Of a stretch of 64,000 bases of DNA, positions 21,185 to 31,629 are shown in pieces. Position 1 is the first letter of the stretch. Each line of letters opens with the position of its first letter. Both the position numbers and the translations under genes were made by a program. Source of the DNA: Tenacibaculum sp. MAR_2009_124 (GTDB lineage Bacteria; Bacteroidota; Bacteroidia; Flavobacteriales; Flavobacteriaceae); NCBI RefSeq assembly GCF_900105455.1, contig NZ_FNSF01000001.1:1121001-1185000 (forward strand). Direction: 5' to 3'. Under the pieces are notes generated by a model. That model saw only the letters and a program-made list of their open reading frames with translations. It was not told where the DNA came from and searched no databases.

Positions 21185-21810
21185 TTTTTTAGGGTGTTTG
21201 TAAATATATTTTGTGCTATAATACTTAGAAAATACCTCATACAGATGTAGATAAGAATGTAAACTTCTTTTAAAGTATTGATGAAATTGATCAGCTATTT
21301 ATTACAATTTATCTCAACTTATACCATTTGTGATTTGAAATTACCGGAAAGAGAAAATGGTATTATATTGTTGGTAATTTCAATTTGTAGATGGTATTAT
21401 TTCATTCTGACCTATATGATAGTATTTTTTAGTATTAAAGACGTATATATAAATTGACTTTAATTAAAATTAAAGTGTTGGTTAATTCGTAAATAAATTT
21501 AGGTGTCATTGATATTTCAAAACGTATTATAACCACAAGCGTGTCTATTATCGGTATAAGAGATTCTATTTCAGGTATAAGAGTAATAATTAACAATAAT
21601 TGAATAGGTTTTCATATCATTTACTTTGATGGAACCTTCAATTCTAAATAATGATTTAAGATGTTTATTGTTTTTGGAAAAATATATTTGAAAATGAAGG
21701 AGTTTATTTCACCTCTAAATAATATTTAAAAAAAATGTAAAGAAAGTTACAATATAACATCTAACAGAAACAGAGTAATATCAATAGCTTCAGCCTTTTA
21801 TTATAACAAC
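21185..21810. other. Long gene-free region upstream of the fused oxidase
   Basis: No supported coding frame. TTGAAATTACC (21335-21345) and GGTAATTTCAA (21373-21383) form an 11-base inverted repeat with a 27-base spacer, a possible operator or weak hairpin. A plus-strand TATATTTG near 21680 is followed only by an 11-codon frame. The region presumably holds the promoter of the 1028-residue oxidase gene, but no convincing minus-strand -7 box was found. Confidence 0.4.
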
Positions 21811-21849
21811 AAAAAAACTCAATAACAGCTTAATAGCGGTTATTGAGTT
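21811..21849 (-). terminator. Intrinsic terminator of the decarboxylase-oxidase operon
   Basis: On the minus strand GTTATTGAGTT and AACTCAATAAC are not in that order; read 5' to 3' the arms are AACTCAATAAC (21839-21849 complement) and GTTATTGAGTT (21816-21826 complement), 11 pairs, followed by a run of seven T. It lies about 45 bases beyond the stop codon at 21894 and separates the operon from the fused oxidase gene. Confidence 0.85.
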
Positions 21850-21893
21850 TGTATTATCATTGAAACGTTCTTCTTTATTTGACGTATAGAAGT

Positions 21894-23138
21894 TTAATGA
21901 CGTGTGTGGTTCATCATTGGGCAAACCGATCCTTGAGTTTCATCTACTTCCTCAGAAGCCTCTGTTGGTAATTTAATAGACTTTAAACGTTTATTTAATG
22001 GAACATCTTTTTCACGACGTAGTGTGTTTACTTGAATATGAGGCCATAATGTTGTACCGCCAGTAGAACCAAACATAAACTCAAAATCAACAATTTGTTC
22101 ATATTGAAGTTGTTCTATATGTCCTCCAAACTCTTCATCATAAACTTCTTCTATCCACATACGGTATCGCATTCTTACCACTTTGCAATAACGATGAATC
22201 ATAACGTTATTGATGGTAGCTCCTTGAACTCCTGTGTTATGAAATGAATCTAATTCAATCAAATCATATCTCTTCACATCCATGTTTTCAATAGCATCTG
22301 ACAACTTCAAGTTTGGTTGAACTGTATACGGGAATTTAGCACCAAATTGATCATAATTAAAAATGGATTCAAAATAAGCACGTCCACTATTTACACCTCC
22401 ATCTTTTTGATCTTCACGAGGAAGTTCAGTCCAAAGGGGTTTTTTACGTGATCCAGGTATTAAATCTTCTTCTGGATGAATTCCCATACTTGGAGATACT
22501 GCTAAATATTGTTGTTCCCAAAGATTGGCAATATGGGGTGCACCTTTTTCAGATTCTGTAATATTCCCTGTAATATGAATAGTGGTTCCATGAGGAATAA
22601 CACCTGAACGAGAGATTTGATATGGTGGTACAAATTGTGGTCCGAGTGCACCCGATTCTATAACCGGTTTTCCTCCATCGGTTTTTACAGACTCTTCGCT
22701 TGACGCATGTTTAAACATGTTTGGTGGGTTCTGATATGGACTGCTTGGTTTCCAAGGCATTTCATGATCTCCTAACCATAAATACATTCCATTTTCAAAA
22801 TGTTGAAGATCATCATTGTTATCGATAATAGCAGTTTCATATTTCACAGCTGCATTAAATTGCTCATTTGATCCCGCTCGGTTACGAACCGGTGCGTTTA
22901 CTTGTGTGAATTTCAGTTGTTCTCTATATTCTTGAGATTTAAAATGAAAGACACCAAAAATGGTTTCGGAAGATGTTCCCGGCGAGGGCATAGGAGTTGT
23001 ATGTAAGCCCTTAGGACCACCTTTCCAATTCACCCAAGTACCATGGAGTTTTGATAAAATACCAAATTGAGGTCCAGTTGGTTGTCCTTCTTCCCATTCA
23101 ATATAGGGTTTTACTGACGATTTTTGTGTTTCGCTCAT
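21894..23138 (-). CDS. Uncharacterised 414-residue protein of the flavoenzyme operon
   Basis: I do not recognise this protein with confidence. No signal peptide or membrane helix. Near the N-terminus GPQFGILSKLHGTWVNWKGG, followed by IFGVFHFKSQEYREQLKF and HFENGMYLWLGD, recalls the order of motifs in heme- or ligand-binding lipocalin-like (nitrobindin-type) barrels, but the match is loose. The middle is rich in His and Pro (PPYQISRSGVIPHGTTIHIT), the C-terminal part has strands (MRYRMWIEEVYDEEFGGHIE) and the end is SVCPMMNHTRH, with Cys and His that could bind a metal. It is the third gene of the operon 27026-21894, 40 bases after the amine oxidase gene, so it probably works with that enzyme, perhaps on its product or on peroxide. 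Confidence 0.6.
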   Translation of the reverse strand: MSETQKSSVKPYIEWEEGQPTGPQFGILSKLHGTWVNWKGGPKGLHTTPMPSPGTSSETIFGVFHFKSQEYREQLKFTQVNAPVRNRAGSNEQFNAAVKYETAIIDNNDDLQHFENGMYLWLGDHEMPWKPSSPYQNPPNMFKHASSEESVKTDGGKPVIESGALGPQFVPPYQISRSGVIPHGTTIHITGNITESEKGAPHIANLWEQQYLAVSPSMGIHPEEDLIPGSRKKPLWTELPREDQKDGGVNSGRAYFESIFNYDQFGAKFPYTVQPNLKLSDAIENMDVKRYDLIELDSFHNTGVQGATINNVMIHRYCKVVRMRYRMWIEEVYDEEFGGHIEQLQYEQIVDFEFMFGSTGGTTLWPHIQVNTLRREKDVPLNKRLKSIKLPTEASEEVDETQGSVCPMMNHTRH

Positions 23139-23178
23139 AATATGTTAGTTAAATTGTTACTAGTTTGATGTTATGTTT

Positions 23179-25284
23179 TTATGCTGGACAAATAAAAGGG
23201 TACTCTGTATCGTCTATGAGTTTTTCAATATTGAAGAAATCGTTTAAAACAGACTCTGCTGTACAAAAGGCACCTTCTACCCAAGCTTGATCGTTAGAGT
23301 ATGTAGATCCCACAATAAAAAGATTGCTGTCTTTGCCTTTTACTAATGATGATGGTTTTCGTATTTTTTGTTGTACATCACCTATATTATAATGAGAATA
23401 GTATGCATGATATCCCGCATTAAATGGTGGCAATGACCAATCCATATATTTGGTTTCCAAAGGCTCTGGAATGGCTGAATAACTTGCTTGAGAACCAAAA
23501 TGTAACTTGGCCAGTTGTTGGCGTAGCATTTTTACCATAATAGCTGGTGCTTTACGTGGCCCATCTAAAGGCTGAGTATCTTGTGACTCCGCAACTTTAC
23601 GCTCCCTATTCGGTCCTATCTCTAATGCTTTCCAGAAGGTTGTATATCGTATATCATCGTAGCTTGCTAAAATTCCGTAAACTTTTTTACCTTTTTCCTT
23701 ACGTGCATTGTCTCCAAAATAAACCACCTGTCTAATCGGCATATCTGTTGCACTAGGACCAATGGTATCTAAATGTGCTACACTGGTAATTTGTTGTTTC
23801 TCTTCATAGGTAAAATTAGCTTTAACAATACTTTCCGCAGCTATTAAAAAATCGCTTTCTGTGTCATAGCTAACCTCTATAAGAGAGGTTACTGAATTGT
23901 CATAGGCCTTATTTTTCGATTCAGCTTTTAATTTTGCTTTCGCAGCTTCGGAATTTGCTTTTTCAATTGCTTCAAGATATTTCTTAGGGAACTTATCTTT
24001 TTTAAGCACTTTAATCCCTTCCTGAGTTAAAAAATAACTATTTAGTTTTGCTGGGTATTTTGGTGGTGAAGGAATGTCATCTCTCCACCAAGGAGAATCA
24101 AAAAACATTCCTATTTTGTAGGATGGTTGCATTAAAACAGATTCTAAATATAACTGAACTTTATTATCATTTAAAACATCAAAATCGTCGTCACTTTTAT
24201 TCATATAACGTGTAGCCTGAGCAACCAAATCAATGGCATATCTACCCATAGCTAAAAAGGCTGCATTACACGTTTTGGAATGTAATTCCTTCGTAGGTTC
24301 TGCCCTACTCGCTGTAGTAAAATGGATTGTGCTTTTATTTTCTAATATTGAACGTAACCTTGTATTTGGATGATATTTAAAGTTGATACCTTTTTCATCT
24401 GCAAGTTTTACTATTTCTTGGAAAAGAGTAGAAAAAATACCAGAATAGCCAATGGTTAAGGTCTTATATAAAGTTCCTGGTGTAAATTCGTTATTAACTT
24501 CAAAGGATTGTGCTGAATTTGTGTTAACCACATTAGAAGAATAGCCGTTTCCATCCGCCAAATAACTGAAACCTTCTTGCCCTAAAACGTCATAAGCTAA
24601 ATTCCAATAGCCAATATCCTTTAGCTTTTGCCCTTTTTCAAAGATGGATTCATCGCCTAAATCTTCAGTGATAGTTCCTTCTTCATAAAATTTACACCAT
24701 TCATTTCTTGTTGGTGGTAATGCATCGTCGGAAACATTAATTCCAACACTTTCAATTTTTGTAAACCCGTCATCAGGGGCGGTGTACTCTCCATAATTAT
24801 TTACATTATAGGGAGCGGGATTAACGGCATTAATATCGGAAGTGTACATGCTTTTTGCTCTTAATGATAATAATGGATCGCTGGCTTCGTTAAAAGGAAC
24901 AGAGTACTTTTCTAAACCAATTTCATCGATTGTTTTGGTTACCAAGCGATGTCCAGGATTGTTAGCATCGTTAGGATTTGGATTGTTCTTAGTCTTCTTA
25001 TAGTCCCAAGCAGAATAACGCATACCTCCTAACTCTAAATACGATGCATCTTTATCTTCTTTATAATGCCAAGTACAAACTCTAGCTCCCGCTGCTCTTG
25101 TTCCTTTTTCTTCTTTTGAAAATTCATATTTTCCCCAATCGTATAACTCTAAAGTATCTCCTTTTTGTAAGTTTTTCGATGTGTCTTTTTGATTTGCTGG
25201 TTTTCCTTGAAGTAACCTCCAGGCTGTATATAAACCTGCGGCACCTGCTCCAAAAATTGAATAGGTTTTGTTTTCGTTTGTCAT
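23179..25284 (-). CDS. Flavin-dependent amine/L-amino-acid oxidase, 701 residues
   Basis: The FAD Rossmann motif FGAGAAGLYTAWRL is at 11-24, and LELGGMRYS near 83 is the second flavin contact typical of the amine oxidase family. The C-terminal WVEGAFCTAES near 680 is the third. The protein is longer than most L-amino-acid oxidases (about 500-600) because of an insertion around 380-480 with a Lys/Ala-rich stretch (EAIEKANSEAAKAKLKAESK) that looks like a coiled helix. It has the same general design as the C-terminal half of the 1028-residue protein. Expected chemistry: oxidative deamination giving a 2-oxo acid, ammonia and peroxide. It lies 11 bases after the decarboxylase gene and 40 before the 414-residue gene. 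Confidence 0.85.
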   Translation of the reverse strand: MTNENKTYSIFGAGAAGLYTAWRLLQGKPANQKDTSKNLQKGDTLELYDWGKYEFSKEEKGTRAAGARVCTWHYKEDKDASYLELGGMRYSAWDYKKTKNNPNPNDANNPGHRLVTKTIDEIGLEKYSVPFNEASDPLLSLRAKSMYTSDINAVNPAPYNVNNYGEYTAPDDGFTKIESVGINVSDDALPPTRNEWCKFYEEGTITEDLGDESIFEKGQKLKDIGYWNLAYDVLGQEGFSYLADGNGYSSNVVNTNSAQSFEVNNEFTPGTLYKTLTIGYSGIFSTLFQEIVKLADEKGINFKYHPNTRLRSILENKSTIHFTTASRAEPTKELHSKTCNAAFLAMGRYAIDLVAQATRYMNKSDDDFDVLNDNKVQLYLESVLMQPSYKIGMFFDSPWWRDDIPSPPKYPAKLNSYFLTQEGIKVLKKDKFPKKYLEAIEKANSEAAKAKLKAESKNKAYDNSVTSLIEVSYDTESDFLIAAESIVKANFTYEEKQQITSVAHLDTIGPSATDMPIRQVVYFGDNARKEKGKKVYGILASYDDIRYTTFWKALEIGPNRERKVAESQDTQPLDGPRKAPAIMVKMLRQQLAKLHFGSQASYSAIPEPLETKYMDWSLPPFNAGYHAYYSHYNIGDVQQKIRKPSSLVKGKDSNLFIVGSTYSNDQAWVEGAFCTAESVLNDFFNIEKLIDDTEYPFICPA

Positions 25285-25295
25285 TGTTATTTGTT

Positions 25296-27026
25296 TTAGT
25301 GATTACAATTCATTACTTGAGAGGTTAAGTTTTTCATTTGACCTGCTAAATCTTTTTCAGGAATGATAACTTCGACCAAAGTTGGTTTGTTTGTTTTTTG
25401 TGAGGTAATGGTTTCCAATACATCATTCAGTTGTTCAATAGTACTTGCTCGATGACCATTGGCTCCATATGCTTTGGCCAATGCCATATAATCCCATTTT
25501 GGTAAATTATCGAATTCATCGAATGAACCCTTTGGGCAAAAGGCATCTATATCAACAAATACTTGTTCAATTGCATAAACTTGATTACTCATTACAAAAA
25601 TGACGCTGTTTACGTTGTATTTGGCTAAGGTTGAAAGTGATTGGCAAATCATCATAAACCCTCCATCTCCAGCAATTGTCCATGATTGCCTTTTACTTCC
25701 TAATTGAGCTCCGAGTGCGGCACCAGTTTCATAGCCAATGCATTGCCAAGCAGCAGAACTAATAAAACTATTTTGTTTCATGCCGTAAATATTGGTAGCT
25801 ACATACATCGCTGAACTCACTCCAAAGGTTAGGTTAATGTCATTCCAAAGGTTTTTATCCTCTATATGTTTTACAGCGTATTGAAAAAATCGATTATAAG
25901 TAAGTATTTCTGGTGTACTGTTGTATTTCGGATCTGATGATGAAGCCCAAGGTTCAGGGTATTTTGGTTGCTTTGGTGCTTTATTTTTTAGTGGATATGA
26001 CTTACTTTTTTCAAAGCGTTCCAAAAGGGCTTCCATAAAGTCTTTCATAGTAACATCCTTATAGGTAAAATACCCTACTCTCATTTCCGTCGTAGTAGCC
26101 AATATCATGTCCGAAAATTTATTTTCAACAAACCACAAATAATCATCTGTAATAAGGGTTCCTAGGGATAAAAAACAATCTGAATCTTTTACATAGCTTG
26201 TAACATTAGGTATAGATGCAGCATCTGAATAAGTACCAATGAACTTATCTCCCTCTTCGTCCAAAACTGTTTTTCCGAGAGATGTAGTGGTGTATACGAA
26301 CCCACTGGCATCTATTATTTTTTGAAGCAAGTCCGATAAACCATGTCGTAACACTTCTACTCCAGCAAAAATCATGGGTTGTTTAGCTGCCTTAATTTGC
26401 GACCAAGCTTGGTCCACAGCATTATTTAAAGCACTTTTTTTACTCTTTTTTATTTTTGGTTGTAATTTCTTTTTCGATGGTGGCTTACAAGGTTCTCCCC
26501 AAACTTCGCTATAAGCGGCAATATAAACTGGCTTTTTATGAGTAATTGCAGCGGTTATTACCTTATCAATTTTTTTATCGGCACCAACTGAAGTGCTAAG
26601 AGTTTCTGAAGCTACGGTTACATGATTGTATATTTCTTGATCTGCTTTTAGGTTACCTGTAGAGTGATGATACAAAACATTATACATATTCCCTATTTGT
26701 CGATCGTTAGAGCCAGGAGTGGCGCTGATAACAATCATAGGGCTCGATTCTACGTACGCACCTGCAACAGCATTTAAGGCGCTAAAAGTACTTACTCCGT
26801 ATTGTAAGGAAACAGCTGACAATCCTCTGGTTCTACCATAAGCATCTGCTGCATAAGAAGCATCTAATTCGTTTGATGTTCCTATGGTTTCAATACCATC
26901 AAATTTTTCTAATGCTTGTGTGAAATTTTTTACATAATCTCCTGGAATTTGAAATACTTCCGTAACATCTAGCTGTTTTAGGCGAGTTAATAAATAATCT
27001 GCCACAGTGAATGTGTTGTTTTGCAT
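25296..27026 (-). CDS. ThDP-dependent 2-oxo acid decarboxylase (pyruvate/indolepyruvate decarboxylase type), 576 residues
   Basis: The three-domain ThDP fold is complete. Glu53 in SNELDASYAADAYGR is the cofactor-activating glutamate, the pair His120-His121 (NVLYHHSTGN) is the signature of pyruvate decarboxylase-type enzymes, and the ThDP-magnesium motif runs from GDGG (453-456) to Asn481 (MSNQVYAIE). These residues fit decarboxylases better than acetolactate synthase. A lysine-rich linker (PPSKKKLQPKIKKSKKSAL) lies at about 182-200. First gene of the operon. With the amine oxidase next to it, the likely path is amino acid to 2-oxo acid to aldehyde. Aromatic or branched substrates are possible; the sequence does not say which. 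Confidence 0.88.
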   Translation of the reverse strand: MQNNTFTVADYLLTRLKQLDVTEVFQIPGDYVKNFTQALEKFDGIETIGTSNELDASYAADAYGRTRGLSAVSLQYGVSTFSALNAVAGAYVESSPMIVISATPGSNDRQIGNMYNVLYHHSTGNLKADQEIYNHVTVASETLSTSVGADKKIDKVITAAITHKKPVYIAAYSEVWGEPCKPPSKKKLQPKIKKSKKSALNNAVDQAWSQIKAAKQPMIFAGVEVLRHGLSDLLQKIIDASGFVYTTTSLGKTVLDEEGDKFIGTYSDAASIPNVTSYVKDSDCFLSLGTLITDDYLWFVENKFSDMILATTTEMRVGYFTYKDVTMKDFMEALLERFEKSKSYPLKNKAPKQPKYPEPWASSSDPKYNSTPEILTYNRFFQYAVKHIEDKNLWNDINLTFGVSSAMYVATNIYGMKQNSFISSAAWQCIGYETGAALGAQLGSKRQSWTIAGDGGFMMICQSLSTLAKYNVNSVIFVMSNQVYAIEQVFVDIDAFCPKGSFDEFDNLPKWDYMALAKAYGANGHRASTIEQLNDVLETITSQKTNKPTLVEVIIPEKDLAGQMKNLTSQVMNCNH

Positions 27027-27918
27027 GGGTTCAAGGTTTAAGTTATTTTGATTTACCTAACTAAAACAATTACATTCACTTGTCATTTTCCTACGAAATT
27101 AAGGATCGTTTTTTGAAGCTATTGTATATTTAAATTTTGTACGTTGTAATTTCCTTTTAATTGAATTATATTCAATTTTCTTCCAGACTCAGTAATCGTA
27201 AGTTGCTGATTTATTTCTACGTAATTTGAATTGTTAGTTTGTTATATCATCAAACATATTCGTTTGATTGTATTCTTAAAATTGGTGAAATAATAGCATT
27301 GATCTTGAAAAAAGGTCTTAAATGTCAGGTTTTTGATCATAAAAGAGTTCTTTGAAAGTATCAAGTTTAAAAGAAAAGATTATATAGCTATTTTTTAAGA
27401 AAGAAGTTTCCTCAGTTTATAAATCAAAATCTTTTCGCCTAGTTCTCTAAACTTTACGAAAATATTTAACACATAGATGGTTAGGAAATCAATGATTTTA
27501 ATGGTTTATTTTTCTAATTAAACTTGAGATAGTTTATTAAAAATGACCTATTATGTTGTTTATCTATCTGATAATTTAAAAATAGGAAGAACCGTAGTAG
27601 ATTAGATTAATTTCTTTGTAGTCGAAAAGCGTATTATTGAATTTGATTACTTGGTTGGTCTCAAATATGCACAATGTTTTACTCCATGGGCTTACCTGAC
27701 GGTAGTGGATAAAAATTTTTAAAAGGAAGTTAGAATAGCTTGAAGTGCCTTAAAACGGGTTCTTTTTAAAAAGACCTATTAATCAATTGTTAAGATGATT
27801 GCCTTTTCTTCTATTAGAAGTATGTTGTAAAAAAATTGATGGGGCCCATATATCCAGTTTAGTTAACAAAATATACACAATATTTAGGGTATACAGGCAA
27901 CACCATCAAAATAAATTA
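27027..27918. other. Gene-free region of about 890 bases
   Basis: No intact gene is supported on either strand. A plus-strand frame of about 38 codons without ATG (27602-27721, including EFDYLVGLKYAQCFTPWAYL) reads like protein and may be a fragment of a lost gene. The region lies between the start of the decarboxylase operon and the end of the TonB receptor gene, so it should hold the operon promoter and the receptor terminator; neither is clear by eye. Confidence 0.4.
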
Positions 27919-30303
27919 TTAAAATTGAAATTTGTAACCTACATCAGGAAAAAAGCCTATTTGATCTACTTGATCGATATTATTTGTTAATCTATTATAA
28001 CGTTTAGTAAAAATATTTTTGGTGTCTAAGACATTCTGTAAATCCACATAGAACTGATGTGAACGTTTTTTAGTTTTACTATTTAATTTAATACCGAATT
28101 TAAAATCCAATCGTAAATAATCATCATATTGTAGACTATATGCTGCATCTTCTTGTAACACTTCAAATCCAGCCGTTTTTGATGCTAAAAGATCTATAGG
28201 TGTGTAATAACGACCACCCGCCATTGTAAATCTAGTATCAACAAAAAGTAGATTCGTTTTTTCTTTACCTATTTTAAATTCTTTACCTGCTAAAAGGTTA
28301 AAAACATAACCATTATTAAAAGGCGTATTTCTTTCAACACCATCACTACCCGCATATTTACTTTCAAAAATTGAGGTCGTTAAAAGTCCATAATAACTAT
28401 TACTAAAAAATTTCTCAACGGTTAACTCTAAACCGTGATTAAATCCAGTTCCTTCATTTACTAATGAAACACGATTATTATTAAAACTAAAATCGGCGCC
28501 TTCGGTTAAAGAAGAGTAACTTGATGGAAAATTATCAACTGCTGCTTTCGTTATATCTTGCCTATAAGCTTCAATTTTAGCTCTCCAATTCCTTCCAATA
28601 TTTAAATCATATCCTAAAACATAATGTTCACTTCTTGTGAAATCTAAGTCTCTATTAGTTTGCACCAATGATCCATTTACAGATTCATTTAAAAATAATA
28701 AAGGCAACGCTACATTTTGATGATGTATTCCATAGCCAAAACTCACGGCATGTTTACGGGCAATTTTGTAATTAACAGAGGCTCGTGGTTCTATAACAAA
28801 TTGTTCATTTAAAGAACTGTATTGAGAATGTAAACCAGCATTAAAAGTTATTTTATCGGTTAGTCTATATTGACCTTGTATATATGGTTGAAAAAGTAAA
28901 AAATCATCATCTATATCTCTAAAAGTAAAGAAATCAGGGTCGCCATCATTGTTGTTGTCTGCCTGCTTATCTCTGTCTTTTAAGAATGATTTAACGTTAA
29001 AAGACTCCACTAGCATTCCTACTCTTAGTGTTGCCTTTTTGTTTAATTTCGTGTTGTATAAGGATGAAAAAGTAATACGGTTTTCTGAATTATCTACTTC
29101 TGTAAACCTAATAACACGTTCTTGGTCTGTATTTTTGTCAATATAACGATCTGCTTCATAAATATTTGAAGAAGAAGAAAAAGTTACACTAGACTTTAAA
29201 TAACTTCTATCTCCTGTAGCAATTTTGTGTTTTAGTCCAATCACACTAAAACCAGAGGTGTTGAATGCATCTTCATCTTCAGCTGCAAATAGGTCAGTAT
29301 CATCGACATCATCACCTAAAAAATCGATATCAGAATTCCCTATGATTCCAAATAAGGATAAATTTCCAAATTTCCCTGACCCAAAATCTACATTAAAAGA
29401 GACGTCACTATAGTTAGGAATAGCTGATGTACCTCCAGCTCCTCCAACACCTAAAAGTCCTGTTAAAGAATATCTCGCTGCCACTAAAAAAGAACCTTGT
29501 TTTTTACCTAAAGGACCTTCAGCCATGGCTTCGACACCTGTAAAAACCCCCATTTGTGCTGTGAATTCATAAGTATCAATATTTCCTTTTCTAAAGCCTA
29601 AATCTAAAACCCCTCCGATAGCGTTCCCATATTCAGCAGGAAAAGCGGAAGTAATAAAATCGGAATTTTTTAACATGTTTGTATTTAATGCTGAAACAGG
29701 ACTTCCTGTAGTACCAGCAGTAGAGAAATGATTGGGACTCGGTATTGGTACCCCTTCAAGTCTCCATAATAAACCAGTAGGAGAATTTCCACGTATAACA
29801 ATATCATTTCTACTGTCATCAGGAGCAGAGACTCCTGCAAAATTAGCCGCTAGCCTTCCTACATCACTTCTACCTCCTGAAAATCTATTTACCTCTTCCA
29901 AACTAATTTGCCTTGCAGAAACCGCAGCCAATTTATTTACTGCTTGCCTTTTATTAGGTTTTGATACGAGTACAACTTCATCTAATTGTGCAAAAGATTC
30001 TAAAAGACTTGCATTTACAAAGGCACTTTTTCCAGCTGTAACAACAATATTAGGAATGGTAACGGTATCATACCCTAAATAAGTAATTCGAACAACCTGT
30101 CTGCCTAAAGGAACATTTTCTAATACAAAATAGCCGTTTTCATCTGTTATCGTTCCTATTTTTGTTGACGTATCAATGAGTTCTACAGCAACTCCTAATA
30201 ATGAAATTTCAGATTGCTTATCTAAAATTCGCCCTTTAATAGTCCCGGTTTGAGCAAACGATATAGAGCATATCATAAATGTTAAAAACTTAATTACTTT
30301 CAT
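27919..30303 (-). CDS. TonB-dependent outer-membrane receptor, 794 residues
   Basis: Signal peptide MKVIKFLTFMICSISFAQ. A carboxypeptidase-like regulatory beta-sandwich (about 20-105, GTIKGRILDKQSEISLLGVA) is followed by a plug (about 115-235, including GNSPTGLLWRLEGVPIPSPN) and a 22-strand type barrel ending in an aromatic residue (DVGYKFQF). It lacks SusC hallmarks and has no SusD neighbour, so a siderophore, small peptide or metabolite is more likely than a polysaccharide. The next gene, divergent, is a LytS kinase, and the flavoenzyme operon lies on the other side. The ligand cannot be told from sequence. Confidence 0.88.
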   Translation of the reverse strand: MKVIKFLTFMICSISFAQTGTIKGRILDKQSEISLLGVAVELIDTSTKIGTITDENGYFVLENVPLGRQVVRITYLGYDTVTIPNIVVTAGKSAFVNASLLESFAQLDEVVLVSKPNKRQAVNKLAAVSARQISLEEVNRFSGGRSDVGRLAANFAGVSAPDDSRNDIVIRGNSPTGLLWRLEGVPIPSPNHFSTAGTTGSPVSALNTNMLKNSDFITSAFPAEYGNAIGGVLDLGFRKGNIDTYEFTAQMGVFTGVEAMAEGPLGKKQGSFLVAARYSLTGLLGVGGAGGTSAIPNYSDVSFNVDFGSGKFGNLSLFGIIGNSDIDFLGDDVDDTDLFAAEDEDAFNTSGFSVIGLKHKIATGDRSYLKSSVTFSSSSNIYEADRYIDKNTDQERVIRFTEVDNSENRITFSSLYNTKLNKKATLRVGMLVESFNVKSFLKDRDKQADNNNDGDPDFFTFRDIDDDFLLFQPYIQGQYRLTDKITFNAGLHSQYSSLNEQFVIEPRASVNYKIARKHAVSFGYGIHHQNVALPLLFLNESVNGSLVQTNRDLDFTRSEHYVLGYDLNIGRNWRAKIEAYRQDITKAAVDNFPSSYSSLTEGADFSFNNNRVSLVNEGTGFNHGLELTVEKFFSNSYYGLLTTSIFESKYAGSDGVERNTPFNNGYVFNLLAGKEFKIGKEKTNLLFVDTRFTMAGGRYYTPIDLLASKTAGFEVLQEDAAYSLQYDDYLRLDFKFGIKLNSKTKKRSHQFYVDLQNVLDTKNIFTKRYNRLTNNIDQVDQIGFFPDVGYKFQF

Positions 30304-30531
30304 ATTTACTTTTATTTGTTGCTCAAATCTCTAAAGCTTCGATGGGATTATAAAAGTCATTATTATGAACTGTAGATTTAATGTTTTGGATTGTAGAGTT
30401 ACACTCTAAATAACGAAAATATGCTTGTTTATGGAAGAAACGACTTGAACTAAAGATTTCGACAATTGAACAGAAATAACAACAACTGAGCATTTATAGC
30501 TATATATTATTTACTATTTGATTTATATTTG

Positions 30532-31617
30532 ATGCCAGCAAAAAATGAAAATGCAATGTCTAAAGCTTATTTAAAAAAGTTAGGTTTACGGTTTCTAGTG
30601 ATTAACATTGTATTTATCATTGTTATATCATTCATTGATGATACTTTTACTGAAGATGACGGTATAATTAATAGTACCACTGGGTTTTATTATTTATCTG
30701 CTTTTATCTTGTTTATGGCTTCTTGGGAAACGAATGACTACTTGATTCGGAAAGCAAAAAAAGTAAAGATTACCAATGAAATACTTACACATATTAGAAT
30801 ACTAACAATAACTGCTTTAATTGAGATTTTTTTGTCATGGATTATCTATTATTTAGGTGTTTTTGAATTCAATTCAATATGTAATATTGAGACGAACGAA
30901 CCCTGGAGAGTTTTTAAAATAGATATGTTTAGAGCGTTTGGAATAACGCTTGTTTTTTCGATATTTAATCAGTTTTTCTGGATATCTACCGATAAAAAGA
31001 AATTAGAGCTTTCTGTATTGGCTTTAAAAAAAGAGGTAATGAATTCTAAATATACATCTCTTAAAAGTCAAATAAGTCCGCATTTTCTTTTTAATAGTTT
31101 AAATACATTAACGTCTTTAATTTATGAAGACAGAGATCTAGCTTCTGATTTTGTTAGTAGATTAGCTTCTTGTTATCGGTACATTCTAGATAATACAGAA
31201 CAAAGTTTAGTGACCTTAGATAAAGAAATTAAGTTTTTAGATTCTTTTATATTCATGATGAAAGTACGACATAATGGCGCTATACTTATACATACAAATA
31301 TCAATAAAACATACTTTTCAAAGTTAATACCCACCTTGTCTATACAAATGTTGGTAGAAAATGTTTTAAAGCATAATTATTATTCTAAAGAAAACCCCAT
31401 TAAAATTGAAGTTTTTATTGAGAATAATAGAATACTAATTACAAATAATTTACAAAAAAGGATAGATTCTCAAGAGTCAACACAACTTGGGCTTAAAAAC
31501 ATAAAAAAAAGATATGCTTTTTATACACAGGAGAAAGTTATAATAGAAAACAATACTCAAACTTTTAAAGTAAGTATGCCTTTACTCTCTGAAAAGAATT
31601 TACAGAAAAAACTTTAA
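30532..31617 (+). CDS. LytS-type sensor histidine kinase, 361 residues (pair 1)
   Basis: Four membrane helices lie in residues 15-150 (first: FLVINIVFIIVISFI). The His_kinase domain has the phosphoacceptor His184 in ISPHFLFNSLNTL and the ATP-binding region with MLVENVLKH near 275 and LGLKNIKKRY near 325. A TTG three bases upstream is an alternative start. The box TATATTTG (30524-30531) touches the ATG; if it is the promoter, translation would start at the ATG at 30556 (MSKAYLK). It is followed 12 bases later by its LytTR regulator. It is divergent from the TonB receptor and may control it. Confidence 0.85.
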   Translation: MPAKNENAMSKAYLKKLGLRFLVINIVFIIVISFIDDTFTEDDGIINSTTGFYYLSAFILFMASWETNDYLIRKAKKVKITNEILTHIRILTITALIEIFLSWIIYYLGVFEFNSICNIETNEPWRVFKIDMFRAFGITLVFSIFNQFFWISTDKKKLELSVLALKKEVMNSKYTSLKSQISPHFLFNSLNTLTSLIYEDRDLASDFVSRLASCYRYILDNTEQSLVTLDKEIKFLDSFIFMMKVRHNGAILIHTNINKTYFSKLIPTLSIQMLVENVLKHNYYSKENPIKIEVFIENNRILITNNLQKRIDSQESTQLGLKNIKKRYAFYTQEKVIIENNTQTFKVSMPLLSEKNLQKKL

Positions 31618-31629
31618 TAAACGAATACT

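Noticed and set aside
18098..27026. Violacein or indolocarbazole pathway (VioA/VioB-like) because of amine oxidase genes
   Set aside because: No VioB/RebD-type heme enzyme of about 1000 residues is present; the 1028-residue protein is clearly two flavoproteins, and a ThDP decarboxylase is not part of those pathways.
27602..27721. Protein-like 38-codon frame in the 890-base gap
   Set aside because: No start codon and closed upstream; at most a fragment of a lost gene.
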